23,935 nt of DNA, from positions 1 to 23,935 of the forward strand of contig JBIQIB010000066.1 in NCBI GenBank assembly GCA_044508265.1, in the 5' to 3' direction. Position numbers and translations under genes: made by a program. Source of the DNA: JAEZDP01 sp044508265 (GTDB taxonomy: Bacteria; Acidobacteriota; Vicinamibacteria; Vicinamibacterales; Vicinamibacteraceae). Below, piece after piece: positions 15,100 through 22,760 of this stretch (position 1 is the stretch's first letter; every line of letters begins with the position of its first letter). The notes beneath the pieces are model-generated. The model was given only the letters and a program-made list of their open reading frames with translations, ran no database searches and was not told the DNA's origin.

Positions 15100-16314
15100 T
15101 CAGGCATTGTCCGCCCGGACGGTATCGCGGAGCTGATCCAGGAACGACGGCATCGCCGAGACCACGCGGTTCCAGTTCGGGATCAGCGGCACGCCGAGCG
15201 GGTCGTCGAGGAACTGGCGGCTGGCGATCTGCACGCCGCGCGCGAACGCGCCGACGGCGAGCTCTTCAGCGTGCCTGTCGTAGTCGAGCCCGTTCAGCAT
15301 CGCGTCGTGATGGAAGCGCCGCAGCGTGTCCTCGGCGGTGCGGACGTACGCGGCCTCGAGCGTCCTGAACGTGCCAGCCGACAGCTCCACGCCTTCGGCG
15401 GCAAGCGTGCGGAACAGCGACTTGCAGATGTCGATCGTCATCTTCATCAGGCCCTGCGACGGGTCGTCGCTCGACACCGCCTGATGCTTGTGGTCGTACC
15501 TGTCGGTGATGCCGACCTGGCAGATGCGCCGGAGCGAGGTGTTGCGGTACACCTCGGCGAGCATCCCGACTTCGAGGCCCCAGTCGCCGGGGATCCGCAC
15601 CGCACGGACGAGGTCGGTGTGCATCGCAAACTCACCGGCGAGGATGTACCGGTAGCTGTCCATGTACCCGAGCAACGGATGCGCGCCGAGAATCCGCATC
15701 AGACTCCGGATGAGCGGCGTCATCAGCAGCCTGGTGACGCGGCCGTGCATCCGGTTGTCGCCGACGCGCGGGTAGTAGCCCTTCGAGAAGTCGTACCCCA
15801 GGTTCGGGTTGGTGACCGGGTAGCAGAGCCGCGCCAGCATCGACCGCCGGTACGTGACGATGTCGGTGTCGTGGAGGGCGATGACGTCGCAGTCGCCCTC
15901 GCCGAGTACGTACCCGTACGACATCCAGCAGCTGCGGCCCTTGCCCTGCTCCCCGATGGGCAGCGACGACTCGTGCAGCATCTGGTAGAGCTCGGACATG
16001 CGGGGCCCGTCGTGCCACACCACGACGACCGGCGTCCGCAGCACGCTCAGCGCGCGCCGCGCGCGATCGAACTGGGCGCGGTCGGCCTTGTCGAGCGACA
16101 GCACCACCCGCTTCAGGTAAGGCACCGCCTTCAGCTCCTCGATGATCCGCGGCAGCGCCGGGCCGTCGAACTCCGACGACAACGCCGGCAGCACCAGCGC
16201 CGTCGGGCGCGACCGGCCGTGCGTCACCAGCTCCTGTTCGAGTCGTTCGAGGTCGTCCTCCGAGCCCAGCTGATGGAACGTGGTGAAGACGCCAACCTGA
16301 TAGAAATCGCCCAT
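15100..16314 (-). CDS. gpgS: Glucosyl-3-phosphoglycerate synthase-like glycosyltransferase
   Basis: The protein is 404 aa with a GT-A fold, like GpgS enzymes that transfer glucose from an NDP-glucose to 3-phosphoglycerate. The N-terminus MGDFYQVGVFTTFHQL is typical of the long bacterial members. The family blocks are LVLPALSSEFDGPALP, LSLDKAD, GKGRSCWMSYGYVL, the metal-binding Asp149-Thr-Asp151 in ALHDTDIVTY, SKGYYPRV, the acceptor-site IPGDWGLEVGML, and YDHKHQ. The adjacent phosphatase supports the two-step route to glucosylglycerate; mannosylglycerate is the alternative. The ATG16314 start has GAGG 6 nt upstream (minus strand). The leader from the predicted -10 at 16449-16454 is about 130 nt. 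Confidence 0.85.
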   Translation of the reverse strand: MGDFYQVGVFTTFHQLGSEDDLERLEQELVTHGRSRPTALVLPALSSEFDGPALPRIIEELKAVPYLKRVVLSLDKADRAQFDRARRALSVLRTPVVVVWHDGPRMSELYQMLHESSLPIGEQGKGRSCWMSYGYVLGEGDCDVIALHDTDIVTYRRSMLARLCYPVTNPNLGYDFSKGYYPRVGDNRMHGRVTRLLMTPLIRSLMRILGAHPLLGYMDSYRYILAGEFAMHTDLVRAVRIPGDWGLEVGMLAEVYRNTSLRRICQVGITDRYDHKHQAVSSDDPSQGLMKMTIDICKSLFRTLAAEGVELSAGTFRTLEAAYVRTAEDTLRRFHHDAMLNGLDYDRHAEELAVGAFARGVQIASRQFLDDPLGVPLIPNWNRVVSAMPSFLDQLRDTVRADNA

Positions 16315-16448
16315 GCTCTGCCTCGGTGGTGGTCATCACGGCTGGCCGCTGTGCGGCGCGGCGGCTGGTGGCCGGCCCCGGGGAAGCGCGGGGGCGAGGC
16401 CGAGGCGCAGTGCCTGACCAGGGTTCGCTGGAGTAGCGTGTCCGGCAG

Positions 16449-16454
16449 ATTATA
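16449..16454 (-). promoter_or_regulatory. Consensus -10 (TATAAT) for the gpgS-gpgP-ALDH operon
   Basis: On the minus strand this reads TATAAT, a perfect -10, in the divergent region between gpgS and the CusF-SCO1 gene. No good -35 is seen 16-18 nt upstream. It would start a transcript near 16442 with a GC-rich leader of about 130 nt. That leader (16315-16442) holds no gene; several short GC inverted repeats are possible but none stands out. Confidence 0.45.
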
Positions 16455-16482
16455 GCGTCACACGGTCGGCCGTGCTTTTCGC

Positions 16483-16488
16483 TAGGAT
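16483..16488 (+). promoter_or_regulatory. Putative -10 element (TAGGAT) for leaderless CusF-SCO1 gene
   Basis: TAGGAT ends 7 nt before GTG16495, so the predicted transcript start falls on the G of that codon. There is no Shine-Dalgarno sequence. The spacing favours GTG16495 over the next codon, ATG16498. Confidence 0.5.
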
Positions 16489-16494
16489 CGCCAC

Positions 16495-17415
16495 GTGATG
16501 ACCTGCGTGCCCATCGTCGTACGTCGCGTCGTGCACAGCCTGCCGCTCGTGTTCTGCCTGGCCGTGATGGCGGCCGCCGTGGCCTGCGGGTCAAGCGGCG
16601 GCGACGCCGCGCGCTTCGAAGCCTCCGCCAAGGCCAGGCGCTACCCGCTCACCGGCGTCGTCCGCGCGGTGAAGCCCGATGACCGCACGCTCACGGTCGC
16701 CCACGACGCCATCGACGGCCTCATGGACGCCATGACCATGGATTTCGTGGTGCAGGACGCGTGGGTGCTCGACGTGGCCGCGCCGGGCGACCGCGTCACG
16801 GCGACGCTCGTCCTCGACGGCGCGCGGTCGTGGCTCGAGGCCGTCGCCATCACCAAGGCCGACAGCAGCAGTGCCGGCGCCGCCGGCGGGGAGCTCGTCG
16901 CGCCGGGCACGCCCCTGCCCGACGTCGCCCTCCTCGACCAGGACGGACGCGACGTCTCGCCCTCCACGTACCATGGCCGCTGGGCGGTCTACACGTTCAT
17001 CTACACGCGCTGTCCGCTGCCCGACTTCTGCCCGCTGATGATGCGCCGTCTCAACGAGGTAGCCGCCGGGCTGGCAGAGCAGGGGCGCCGCGACGACGTC
17101 TGGCTGCTCGCGGTCACCGTCGACCCCGAGTTCGACCGCCCGCCGGTCCTCCGGGCGTTCGGCGACCGGCTGCTCGAGGCCGACCCGGACGCCGGCAGGT
17201 ACGCGAGGACCGCGCTCCTGACGGGCACCACCGAGTCCATCCGGACCCTCGCCTCGCTCTTCCAGCTGACCTACGAGGCCGCCGGCGAGGAAATCATCCA
17301 CGGCCTCCGTACCGTCGTCGTGGACCCAGACGGGCGGGTGGTGCGCACGTTCACGGGCAGCGACTGGTCGCCCGCCGACGTCATCGGCACCATCGGCGCC
17401 GCGGACGCCACCTGA
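16495..17415 (+). CDS. CusF-like/SCO1-SenC fusion lipoprotein
   Basis: The protein is 306 aa. The N-terminus is a lipoprotein signal with a lipobox-like AVAC, Cys31 being the lipidation site, so it is anchored on the periplasmic side. Residues about 48-120 resemble the CusF/copper-binding fold: YPLTGVVRAV, then HDAIDGLMDAMTMDF with a His and two Met positions suited to Cu(I). Residues about 135-300 are a SCO1/SenC thioredoxin-fold domain with Cys173 and Cys179 (RCPLPDFCP) and the partner His269 (IIHGLRTVVVD). The cysteines are separated by five residues rather than the usual three. The inferred role is copper handling, for example cytochrome oxidase CuA assembly or periplasmic copper redox. 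No oxidase genes are adjacent. It diverges from gpgS and ends 43 bp before the tricorn gene. Confidence 0.9.
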   Translation: MMTCVPIVVRRVVHSLPLVFCLAVMAAAVACGSSGGDAARFEASAKARRYPLTGVVRAVKPDDRTLTVAHDAIDGLMDAMTMDFVVQDAWVLDVAAPGDRVTATLVLDGARSWLEAVAITKADSSSAGAAGGELVAPGTPLPDVALLDQDGRDVSPSTYHGRWAVYTFIYTRCPLPDFCPLMMRRLNEVAAGLAEQGRRDDVWLLAVTVDPEFDRPPVLRAFGDRLLEADPDAGRYARTALLTGTTESIRTLASLFQLTYEAAGEEIIHGLRTVVVDPDGRVVRTFTGSDWSPADVIGTIGAADAT

Positions 17416-17422
17416 TCTTTCG

Positions 17423-17452
17423 GGAACTTCAGGGCGGCGCCGTGAGTATCAT
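17423..17452 (+). promoter_or_regulatory. ECF-like promoter for the tricorn gene
   Basis: GGAACTT at 17423-17429 matches the -35 word of sigma-E-type ECF promoters. After 17 nt it is followed by TATCAT (17447-17452), whose end is exactly 7 nt before ATG17459. The -35 match is striking, but the -10 looks more housekeeping-like than ECF-like. The start would be leaderless. Confidence 0.4.
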
Positions 17453-17458
17453 CCGGGC

Positions 17459-20400
17459 ATGGCTGTGTCTGCCCTGCGGCGTCTGCTTCCGTTCCTCGGC
17501 CTGACCCTGCTCCTGACGACGTCGCCGGCACGCGGCGTCGACGTGACCGACACGCGGCTGCTGCAGCAGCCGGCGATCAGCGCCACGCACATCGCGTTCA
17601 TCTACGCCGGCGACCTGTTCGTCTGCGACCTCGACGGGCGCAACGTCCGGCGGCTGACGAGCGACGTCGGCATCGAGCGGCAGCCGGTGTTCTCGCCCGA
17701 CGGCAACCACATCGCCTTCAGCGCCGAGTACGACGGCAACGTGGACGTGTTCGTCGTGCCGACCGCCGGCGGGCCACCGAAGCGCCTGACGTGGCATCCC
17801 GGCGACGACCTGGCCCAGGGCTTCGCGCCTGACGGCAAGGCGGTGCTGTTCACGTCGCCCCGCGCGGTGTTCACGACACGCTTCACGCAGCTCTTCACGG
17901 TGCCGGTGGACGGCGGGCTCGTGACGGCGCTGCCCATTCCGAACGCCGCCAGTGCGCGCTACTCACCCGACGGCTCCCGCATCGCGTACAACCCGCTGGG
18001 CCCTTCGCACCTGCAGTGGAAGCGGTATCGCGGCGGCCGCGTCTCGGAAGTCGTGCTCTACGACGTGGCGTCGCACGCGACCGAGAAGATCGCCCAGCCG
18101 GAGGGGCGTGCCAACGACGTCGACCCCATATGGCTCGACGGGAAGGTGTACTTCCGCTCGGATCGCGCCGGCGAGTTCAACCTGTTCGTGTACGACCCGT
18201 CCACGCGCGACGTCGCGCAGTTGACGCGCCACGACGACTTTCCGGTGCTGTGGGCCTCCGCCGCCGCCGGACGCATCGTCTACGAGCAGGCCGGCTACCT
18301 GCACCTGTTCGACGTCGCCTCGGGCCAGTCGCGACGGCTGACCATCGGCGTGGTGCACGACCTCGTCGACAGGCGCCCGCATTTCGCGAGCGGCGCGCAG
18401 TGGATCCGTGCCCTGGACCTGTCGCCGACCGGCGTGCGTGCGGCGTTCGAATATCGCGGCGAGATCGTGACGGTGCCGGCGGAGAAGGGCGACCCGCGCA
18501 ACCTGACCAACTCGGCAGCCGTACACGAGCGCAGCCCGGCCTGGTCGCCGGACGGCACGCGCGTGGCGTACCTGTCGGACGATGGCGGTGAGTACGCGCT
18601 GCGCATCGCGCCCCAGGACGGCATCGGCGAGGTGCGTCGCATCGCGCTGAAGGGCGGAGGCTTCTACGATGGGCTGCGCTGGTCGCCGGATGGCCGCTAC
18701 GTCGCGCTGCGCGACAACGCCCGCGTCGTGTCGATCGTCGAGGTGGAGAGCGGACGTCAGACGACCGTCGCCACCGAGCCCACGTACAGACCCGGCGCCT
18801 TCGCCGACAGCAGCTACGACTGGTCGCCCGACTCGAAGTGGCTCGTGTACACGCTGTTCAGCGCGGCCCAGATCGAGTCGGCGTACCTCTACTCCGTCAC
18901 GGAAGGGAAGTCGTATCCGCTGACCGACGGGCTGAGCGACGTCAGCGAGCCGGTGTTCGACCGCAACGGCAAGTACCTGTACCTGTTCGCCTCGACGGAC
19001 GCCGGTCCCGTGCGCGACTGGTTCTCGCAGTCCAACGCCGACATGCAGGCCACGCGGGCGCTGTATCTCGTCGTGCTGTCGAAGGACGAGCCGTCGCCGC
19101 TCGCGCCCGAGTCCGACGAAGAAGGGGCCGCCGACGAGGACGAGAGCACGGAGAAGGCTGCCGGTGCTTCGGACGAGAAGCAGAAGGCGGCGTCCGACGA
19201 GGGCGATGACGACACCGCCGATGACGAGGAACCGCCGGCACCGACCCGCATCGACGTGGACGGCCTGATGGCGCGGGTCGTGCCGCTTCCCGTTCCGGCT
19301 GCCGACCACAGCAGCCTCCGGGTGGGTGCGGAAGGCAAGGTGTACTACCTCCGGGCGGCCGCAGGCGAGACGACGCTGCAGCTGTTCGATCTGAAGGAGC
19401 GCAAGGCGCAGACGCTGACGACGGGCGTCAATGCCTTTACCGTGTCGGCCGACGGCAAGAAGCTGCTCTATCGCCGCGGCGAAGGGGAGTACGGCATCGT
19501 CGACGCCACCAAGCCGTTCGATCAGGGTGCGGGGCGGATCGACATCGGGAAGGTGCGCGTGCGCGTCGATCCCTCGGCCGAGTGGCCGCAGATCTTCGAC
19601 GAGGCGTGGCGCATCAACCGCGACTACTTCTACGCCACGAACATGCACGGCGTGGACTGGCCCGCGATGAAGAAGCGGTACGCCGCGTTCCTGCCGCACC
19701 TGGCGCATCGGACCGACCTGACACGCGTGATCCAGTGGATGCTCAGCGAGTTGGCCGTGGGCCACTCCTACGGCGGGGGCGGCGACTCGCGCCGCGACAC
19801 CGAGTCGGTGCCGGGGGGCCTGCTCGGGGCCGACTACGAGGTGGCCAACGGGCGCTATCGGTTCCGCAAGGTCTACGGCGGCCTCAACTGGACTCCCTCG
19901 CTCCGTGCGCCGCTGACGCAGCCCGGCGTGGACGTGCAGGCGGGGGAGTACCTGCTGGCCGTCGAGGGCGTGGACGTCCGTCCACCGGCAAACCTCTACA
20001 GCTTCTTCGAGAACACGGCGGGGCGGCAGGTGCGGATCACCGTCGGACCGAATGCCGATGGATCGGGGTCGCGCACCGTCACCGTCGTGCCGCTCGAGAA
20101 CGAGTCGGCGCTGCGCAACCGCGACTGGGTGGAAGCGAACCTGCGCAAGGTGACCGAGGCGACCGACGGGCGCGTCGCGTACGTGTACGTGCCGAACACC
20201 GCAGGACTCGGCCACGAGTACTTCAAGCGCTATTTCTTCCCGCAGACCGACCGCCAGGCCATCATCGTCGACGAGCGCTTCAATGGCGGCGGACAGGTCG
20301 CCGACTATTACATCGACCTGCTGCGGCGTCCGTTGATTGCCTACTGGGCCACGCGGCACGGGCAGCCCATCAGGACGCCGTCGGCGACGATCCTCGGGCC

Positions 20401-20764
20401 GAAGGTGATGATCACCGACGAGACGGCGGGCTCCGGCGGCGATCTGCTGCCGTGGATGTTCCGCAAGTTCGAGCTCGGCACCATCGTCGGCAAGCGGACG
20501 TGGGGCGGGCTCGTGGGCATCCTGGGCTATCCCGTCCTGATGGACGGCGGATCGGTGACCTCGCCCAACCTGGCGATCTTCACCGAGGACGGCTGGGTCG
20601 TGGAGAACGAAGGCGTGCCGCCGGACATCGAGGTGGAGCAGACGCCGGCGGACGTGATTGCCGGACGGGACCCGCAGCTCGAACGTGCGATTGCCCTGGC
20701 GCTCGAGCAGTTGAAGGCGGGCGCGCCTGTGGCGCCGCGGCGGCCGGCCGATCCGATCAGGTAA
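17459..20764 (+). CDS. Secreted tricorn-like protease (S41 family)
   Basis: The protein is 1101 aa. A signal peptide (residues 1-26, ending PARG) exports it. Residues about 30-520 hold repeated TolB/WD40-like propeller blades with SPDG motifs (FSPDGNHIAF, YSPDGSRIAY, WSPDGTRVAY, WSPDGRYVAL). A very acidic, low-complexity stretch lies at about 547-597, before more propeller sequence. A PDZ-like region follows at about 800-890, then a C-terminal S41 serine protease core. Proposed catalytic residues by comparison with tricorn are His769 (AVGHSYGGG), Ser992 (TAGSGGD) and Glu1049 or Glu1051 (VVENEGVPPDIEV). Tricorn degrades peptides; here it would act outside the cytoplasm, unlike the archaeal cytosolic enzyme. 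The gene is monocistronic and convergent with the kinase gene. Confidence 0.94.
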   Translation: MAVSALRRLLPFLGLTLLLTTSPARGVDVTDTRLLQQPAISATHIAFIYAGDLFVCDLDGRNVRRLTSDVGIERQPVFSPDGNHIAFSAEYDGNVDVFVVPTAGGPPKRLTWHPGDDLAQGFAPDGKAVLFTSPRAVFTTRFTQLFTVPVDGGLVTALPIPNAASARYSPDGSRIAYNPLGPSHLQWKRYRGGRVSEVVLYDVASHATEKIAQPEGRANDVDPIWLDGKVYFRSDRAGEFNLFVYDPSTRDVAQLTRHDDFPVLWASAAAGRIVYEQAGYLHLFDVASGQSRRLTIGVVHDLVDRRPHFASGAQWIRALDLSPTGVRAAFEYRGEIVTVPAEKGDPRNLTNSAAVHERSPAWSPDGTRVAYLSDDGGEYALRIAPQDGIGEVRRIALKGGGFYDGLRWSPDGRYVALRDNARVVSIVEVESGRQTTVATEPTYRPGAFADSSYDWSPDSKWLVYTLFSAAQIESAYLYSVTEGKSYPLTDGLSDVSEPVFDRNGKYLYLFASTDAGPVRDWFSQSNADMQATRALYLVVLSKDEPSPLAPESDEEGAADEDESTEKAAGASDEKQKAASDEGDDDTADDEEPPAPTRIDVDGLMARVVPLPVPAADHSSLRVGAEGKVYYLRAAAGETTLQLFDLKERKAQTLTTGVNAFTVSADGKKLLYRRGEGEYGIVDATKPFDQGAGRIDIGKVRVRVDPSAEWPQIFDEAWRINRDYFYATNMHGVDWPAMKKRYAAFLPHLAHRTDLTRVIQWMLSELAVGHSYGGGGDSRRDTESVPGGLLGADYEVANGRYRFRKVYGGLNWTPSLRAPLTQPGVDVQAGEYLLAVEGVDVRPPANLYSFFENTAGRQVRITVGPNADGSGSRTVTVVPLENESALRNRDWVEANLRKVTEATDGRVAYVYVPNTAGLGHEYFKRYFFPQTDRQAIIVDERFNGGGQVADYYIDLLRRPLIAYWATRHGQPIRTPSATILGPKVMITDETAGSGGDLLPWMFRKFELGTIVGKRTWGGLVGILGYPVLMDGGSVTSPNLAIFTEDGWVVENEGVPPDIEVEQTPADVIAGRDPQLERAIALALEQLKAGAPVAPRRPADPIR

Positions 20765-20846
20765 CGGTCAGGTCGCCGCTCCGCGCAAGCTACGGGGACC
20801 CCCGGTCGTTCGAGGAACGTCGCGATGGGCCCGGCGGGCAGGGTCA

Positions 20847-22595
20847 TCAGCGCGTTTCGGCGCGGTGCACCCGCTTGCCGGTCCGGCGCTCGAGTTCCTC
20901 GATGATCTCGGTGACGTTACGCTTGTCGAGCCGCAGCACGACATGACCCGCTCCCGTCTGCACGTGCAGCCAGTGAGCGATGCCGCGGAAGAGGCGGATG
21001 CGGGTGTTCTGGGGTGTATAGGTGGCGTAGCCGATGGCGTTGTAGGCGACGCGCGTGACGGGCAGCCGCGTCTCGGCATTCAGCACGAGCATCCGCTGGC
21101 CGTCGAAGCGCAGCACCACGTCGAGCTCCTCGGTCTCGGTCTCGCCGTCGCGCGTCACTTCCGTGATGAGCAGCGCCCGTCCGAACTCCGTGGGAGGCCC
21201 GGTCTGCACGGTCGGGGGCGGATCGGCGGCAACGGGCGCAGCCGGGTCCGCGGCGGTCCGGCTCGCCGTTGTCGGCGGCTCCGAAGCGCCGGAGGAAGGG
21301 ACGGCCGCGGCCGCCCTGGCGCCTGGCCCGGTATCGCCACCTGAGGACGACTGACCGGCAACCTCCGACGGGGCTCGCTGCGAACGCCCTGCCGACGCCG
21401 GACCGGACGCTGCCGCTGCTGGCGCCTTCGCCGGAGTCGACGGCGGCGGGGTGTCGGCGGATTCACTGCCGGCCGGCAGGCCGGCGTCTCCTGCGGCCAC
21501 GTCTTCTGGTGAGTCCGGCGGCGGCGTCTCTGGCGCAGGTGGGACGTCGGTGGATTGCGACACCGACGTCGTCGCCACGGTGGACTCGGGCGCCTGGTGC
21601 GACCACATCCGCAGGACCGCCCAGACGGCCACGAGGCCGACGAGGAAGATGACGAGGGCGGCGCCCACGAGCACCACGTTCTGCCGGCTGCGCGGCGCCT
21701 GCGGCGTGACGACGGGCTGCGCGACGATCGTCGCGGCCGTCGTGCTCCGCTCGTCGTCGGGTGGCGCCACGTCGCCGAACCAGACGGCCCGCAGCGCGGC
21801 GGCGAACGTGCGTCCGTCGGGGAAGCGGTCGTCGGGCGACGAGGCAAGCGCGCGCCGCAGGACGTCCCGAAGGGCCGCTGCCGGTTCAGGGATGCGGTCG
21901 ATGGCCTCCGACGGCACGCCCTCGGCCACCTCGCGCATCAGCGTGAACGTGGTGGTGGAGGTATAGGGAATGCTGCCGGTGAGCAGCTCGAACAGGACGA
22001 CCGCTATGGCATAGAGGTCGGCGCGCCCGTCCGCCTCGGTCGTGGTCAGCTGCTCGGGCGCCATGTAGGCGATGGTGCCGACCGTCTGCCCGGTCTGCGT
22101 GAGGCGCCCTTCGGCTTCGCTGCGCGCGATGCCGAAGTCGGTGAGCCTGGCGCGCCCCGTCTCTTCCTCGATGATGATGTTGGCCGGCTTGATGTCGCGG
22201 TGCACGATGCCCATGCGGTGGGCGTAGTGCAGCGCCTCGAGCACGTCGAGCACCCAGGTGACGGCCGTTTCGGGCGCGATCGGACCGGCGCTGCGCAGCA
22301 GCTCGGCCAGGGTCGTGCCGCGGACGAACTCCATCACCATCAGGAGGTCGTCGTCCTGGCGGAAGAAGCCGTGGAGGCGCGCGATGCGCGGGTGGTCGAG
22401 CCGGGCGAGCGTCCGTGCCTCGGCCTTGAAGCGGTCCACGAAGCCCGCGTCGTAGATCAGGTCCGGGCGCAGCAGCTTGACGGCCACCTCGCGCCCGGTC
22501 ATCTCGTCCACGGCGACGTAGACCGTGCCCATCCCGCCGTGGCCGAGCAGGCGCTCGATCCTGAACTGGCCGATGGTCGTGCCTTCTCTGCGCAT
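20847..22595 (-). CDS. Transmembrane Ser/Thr protein kinase with extracytoplasmic C-terminal domain
   Basis: The protein is 582 aa. The N-terminal kinase domain (about residues 10-270) has every key residue: glycine loop GHGGMG (18-23), VAVK with Lys40, HRDIKPAN with Asp134, DFG at 153-155 and APE at 179-181. One transmembrane helix follows at 307-330. Next is a long Pro/Ala/Ser-rich linker (about 331-465), then a folded C-terminal region (about 468-582) with alternating strands (DVVLRFDGQRMLVLNAE, RVAYNAIGYATYTP) and a final helix (NVTEIIEELERRTGKRV). I do not recognise that domain, and there are no PASTA repeats. It probably senses a periplasmic signal. The gene converges with tricorn across 82 bp that hold no clear terminator. 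Confidence 0.94.
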   Translation of the reverse strand: MRREGTTIGQFRIERLLGHGGMGTVYVAVDEMTGREVAVKLLRPDLIYDAGFVDRFKAEARTLARLDHPRIARLHGFFRQDDDLLMVMEFVRGTTLAELLRSAGPIAPETAVTWVLDVLEALHYAHRMGIVHRDIKPANIIIEEETGRARLTDFGIARSEAEGRLTQTGQTVGTIAYMAPEQLTTTEADGRADLYAIAVVLFELLTGSIPYTSTTTFTLMREVAEGVPSEAIDRIPEPAAALRDVLRRALASSPDDRFPDGRTFAAALRAVWFGDVAPPDDERSTTAATIVAQPVVTPQAPRSRQNVVLVGAALVIFLVGLVAVWAVLRMWSHQAPESTVATTSVSQSTDVPPAPETPPPDSPEDVAAGDAGLPAGSESADTPPPSTPAKAPAAAASGPASAGRSQRAPSEVAGQSSSGGDTGPGARAAAAVPSSGASEPPTTASRTAADPAAPVAADPPPTVQTGPPTEFGRALLITEVTRDGETETEELDVVLRFDGQRMLVLNAETRLPVTRVAYNAIGYATYTPQNTRIRLFRGIAHWLHVQTGAGHVVLRLDKRNVTEIIEELERRTGKRVHRAETR

Positions 22596-22645
22596 GCGCG
22601 GCCCGGTACCCTGAAGCGTCGCGAAACTCTACTGTGAACCACGGA

Positions 22646-22675
22646 AGTATAGCGGTTCAGCTTTGACAGTGCGAA
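22646..22675 (-). promoter_or_regulatory. Promoter for the Ser/Thr kinase gene
   Basis: On the minus strand TTCGCA (22675-22670) and TATACT (22651-22646) are separated by 18 nt. This gives a transcript starting near 22639 and a leader of about 45 nt. The site overlaps the plus-strand TTGACA described separately, so the two divergent promoters may compete. Confidence 0.45.
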
Positions 22676-22691
22676 CGCGCCGTGGCGAAAT
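22663..22691 (+). promoter_or_regulatory. Possible promoter for the TIM-barrel gene
   Basis: A perfect TTGACA lies at 22663-22668. The best -10 at 17 nt spacing is the weak CGAAAT (22686-22691). The transcript would start near 22698, leaving about 63 nt before the ATG. Confidence 0.3.
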
Positions 22692-22760
22692 AGCGCCACA
22701 CGACGGCGCGTCCGGCAGAGGTCGCCGCGAACGCGGTCGGCATCTTCTCCGAGGACTTAC

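Noticed and set aside
17963..20359. 798-codon open frame on the minus strand across the tricorn gene
   Set aside because: Antisense to a well-supported protease; rich in Arg/His/Ala as expected from the opposite strand of a high-GC gene; no family motif.
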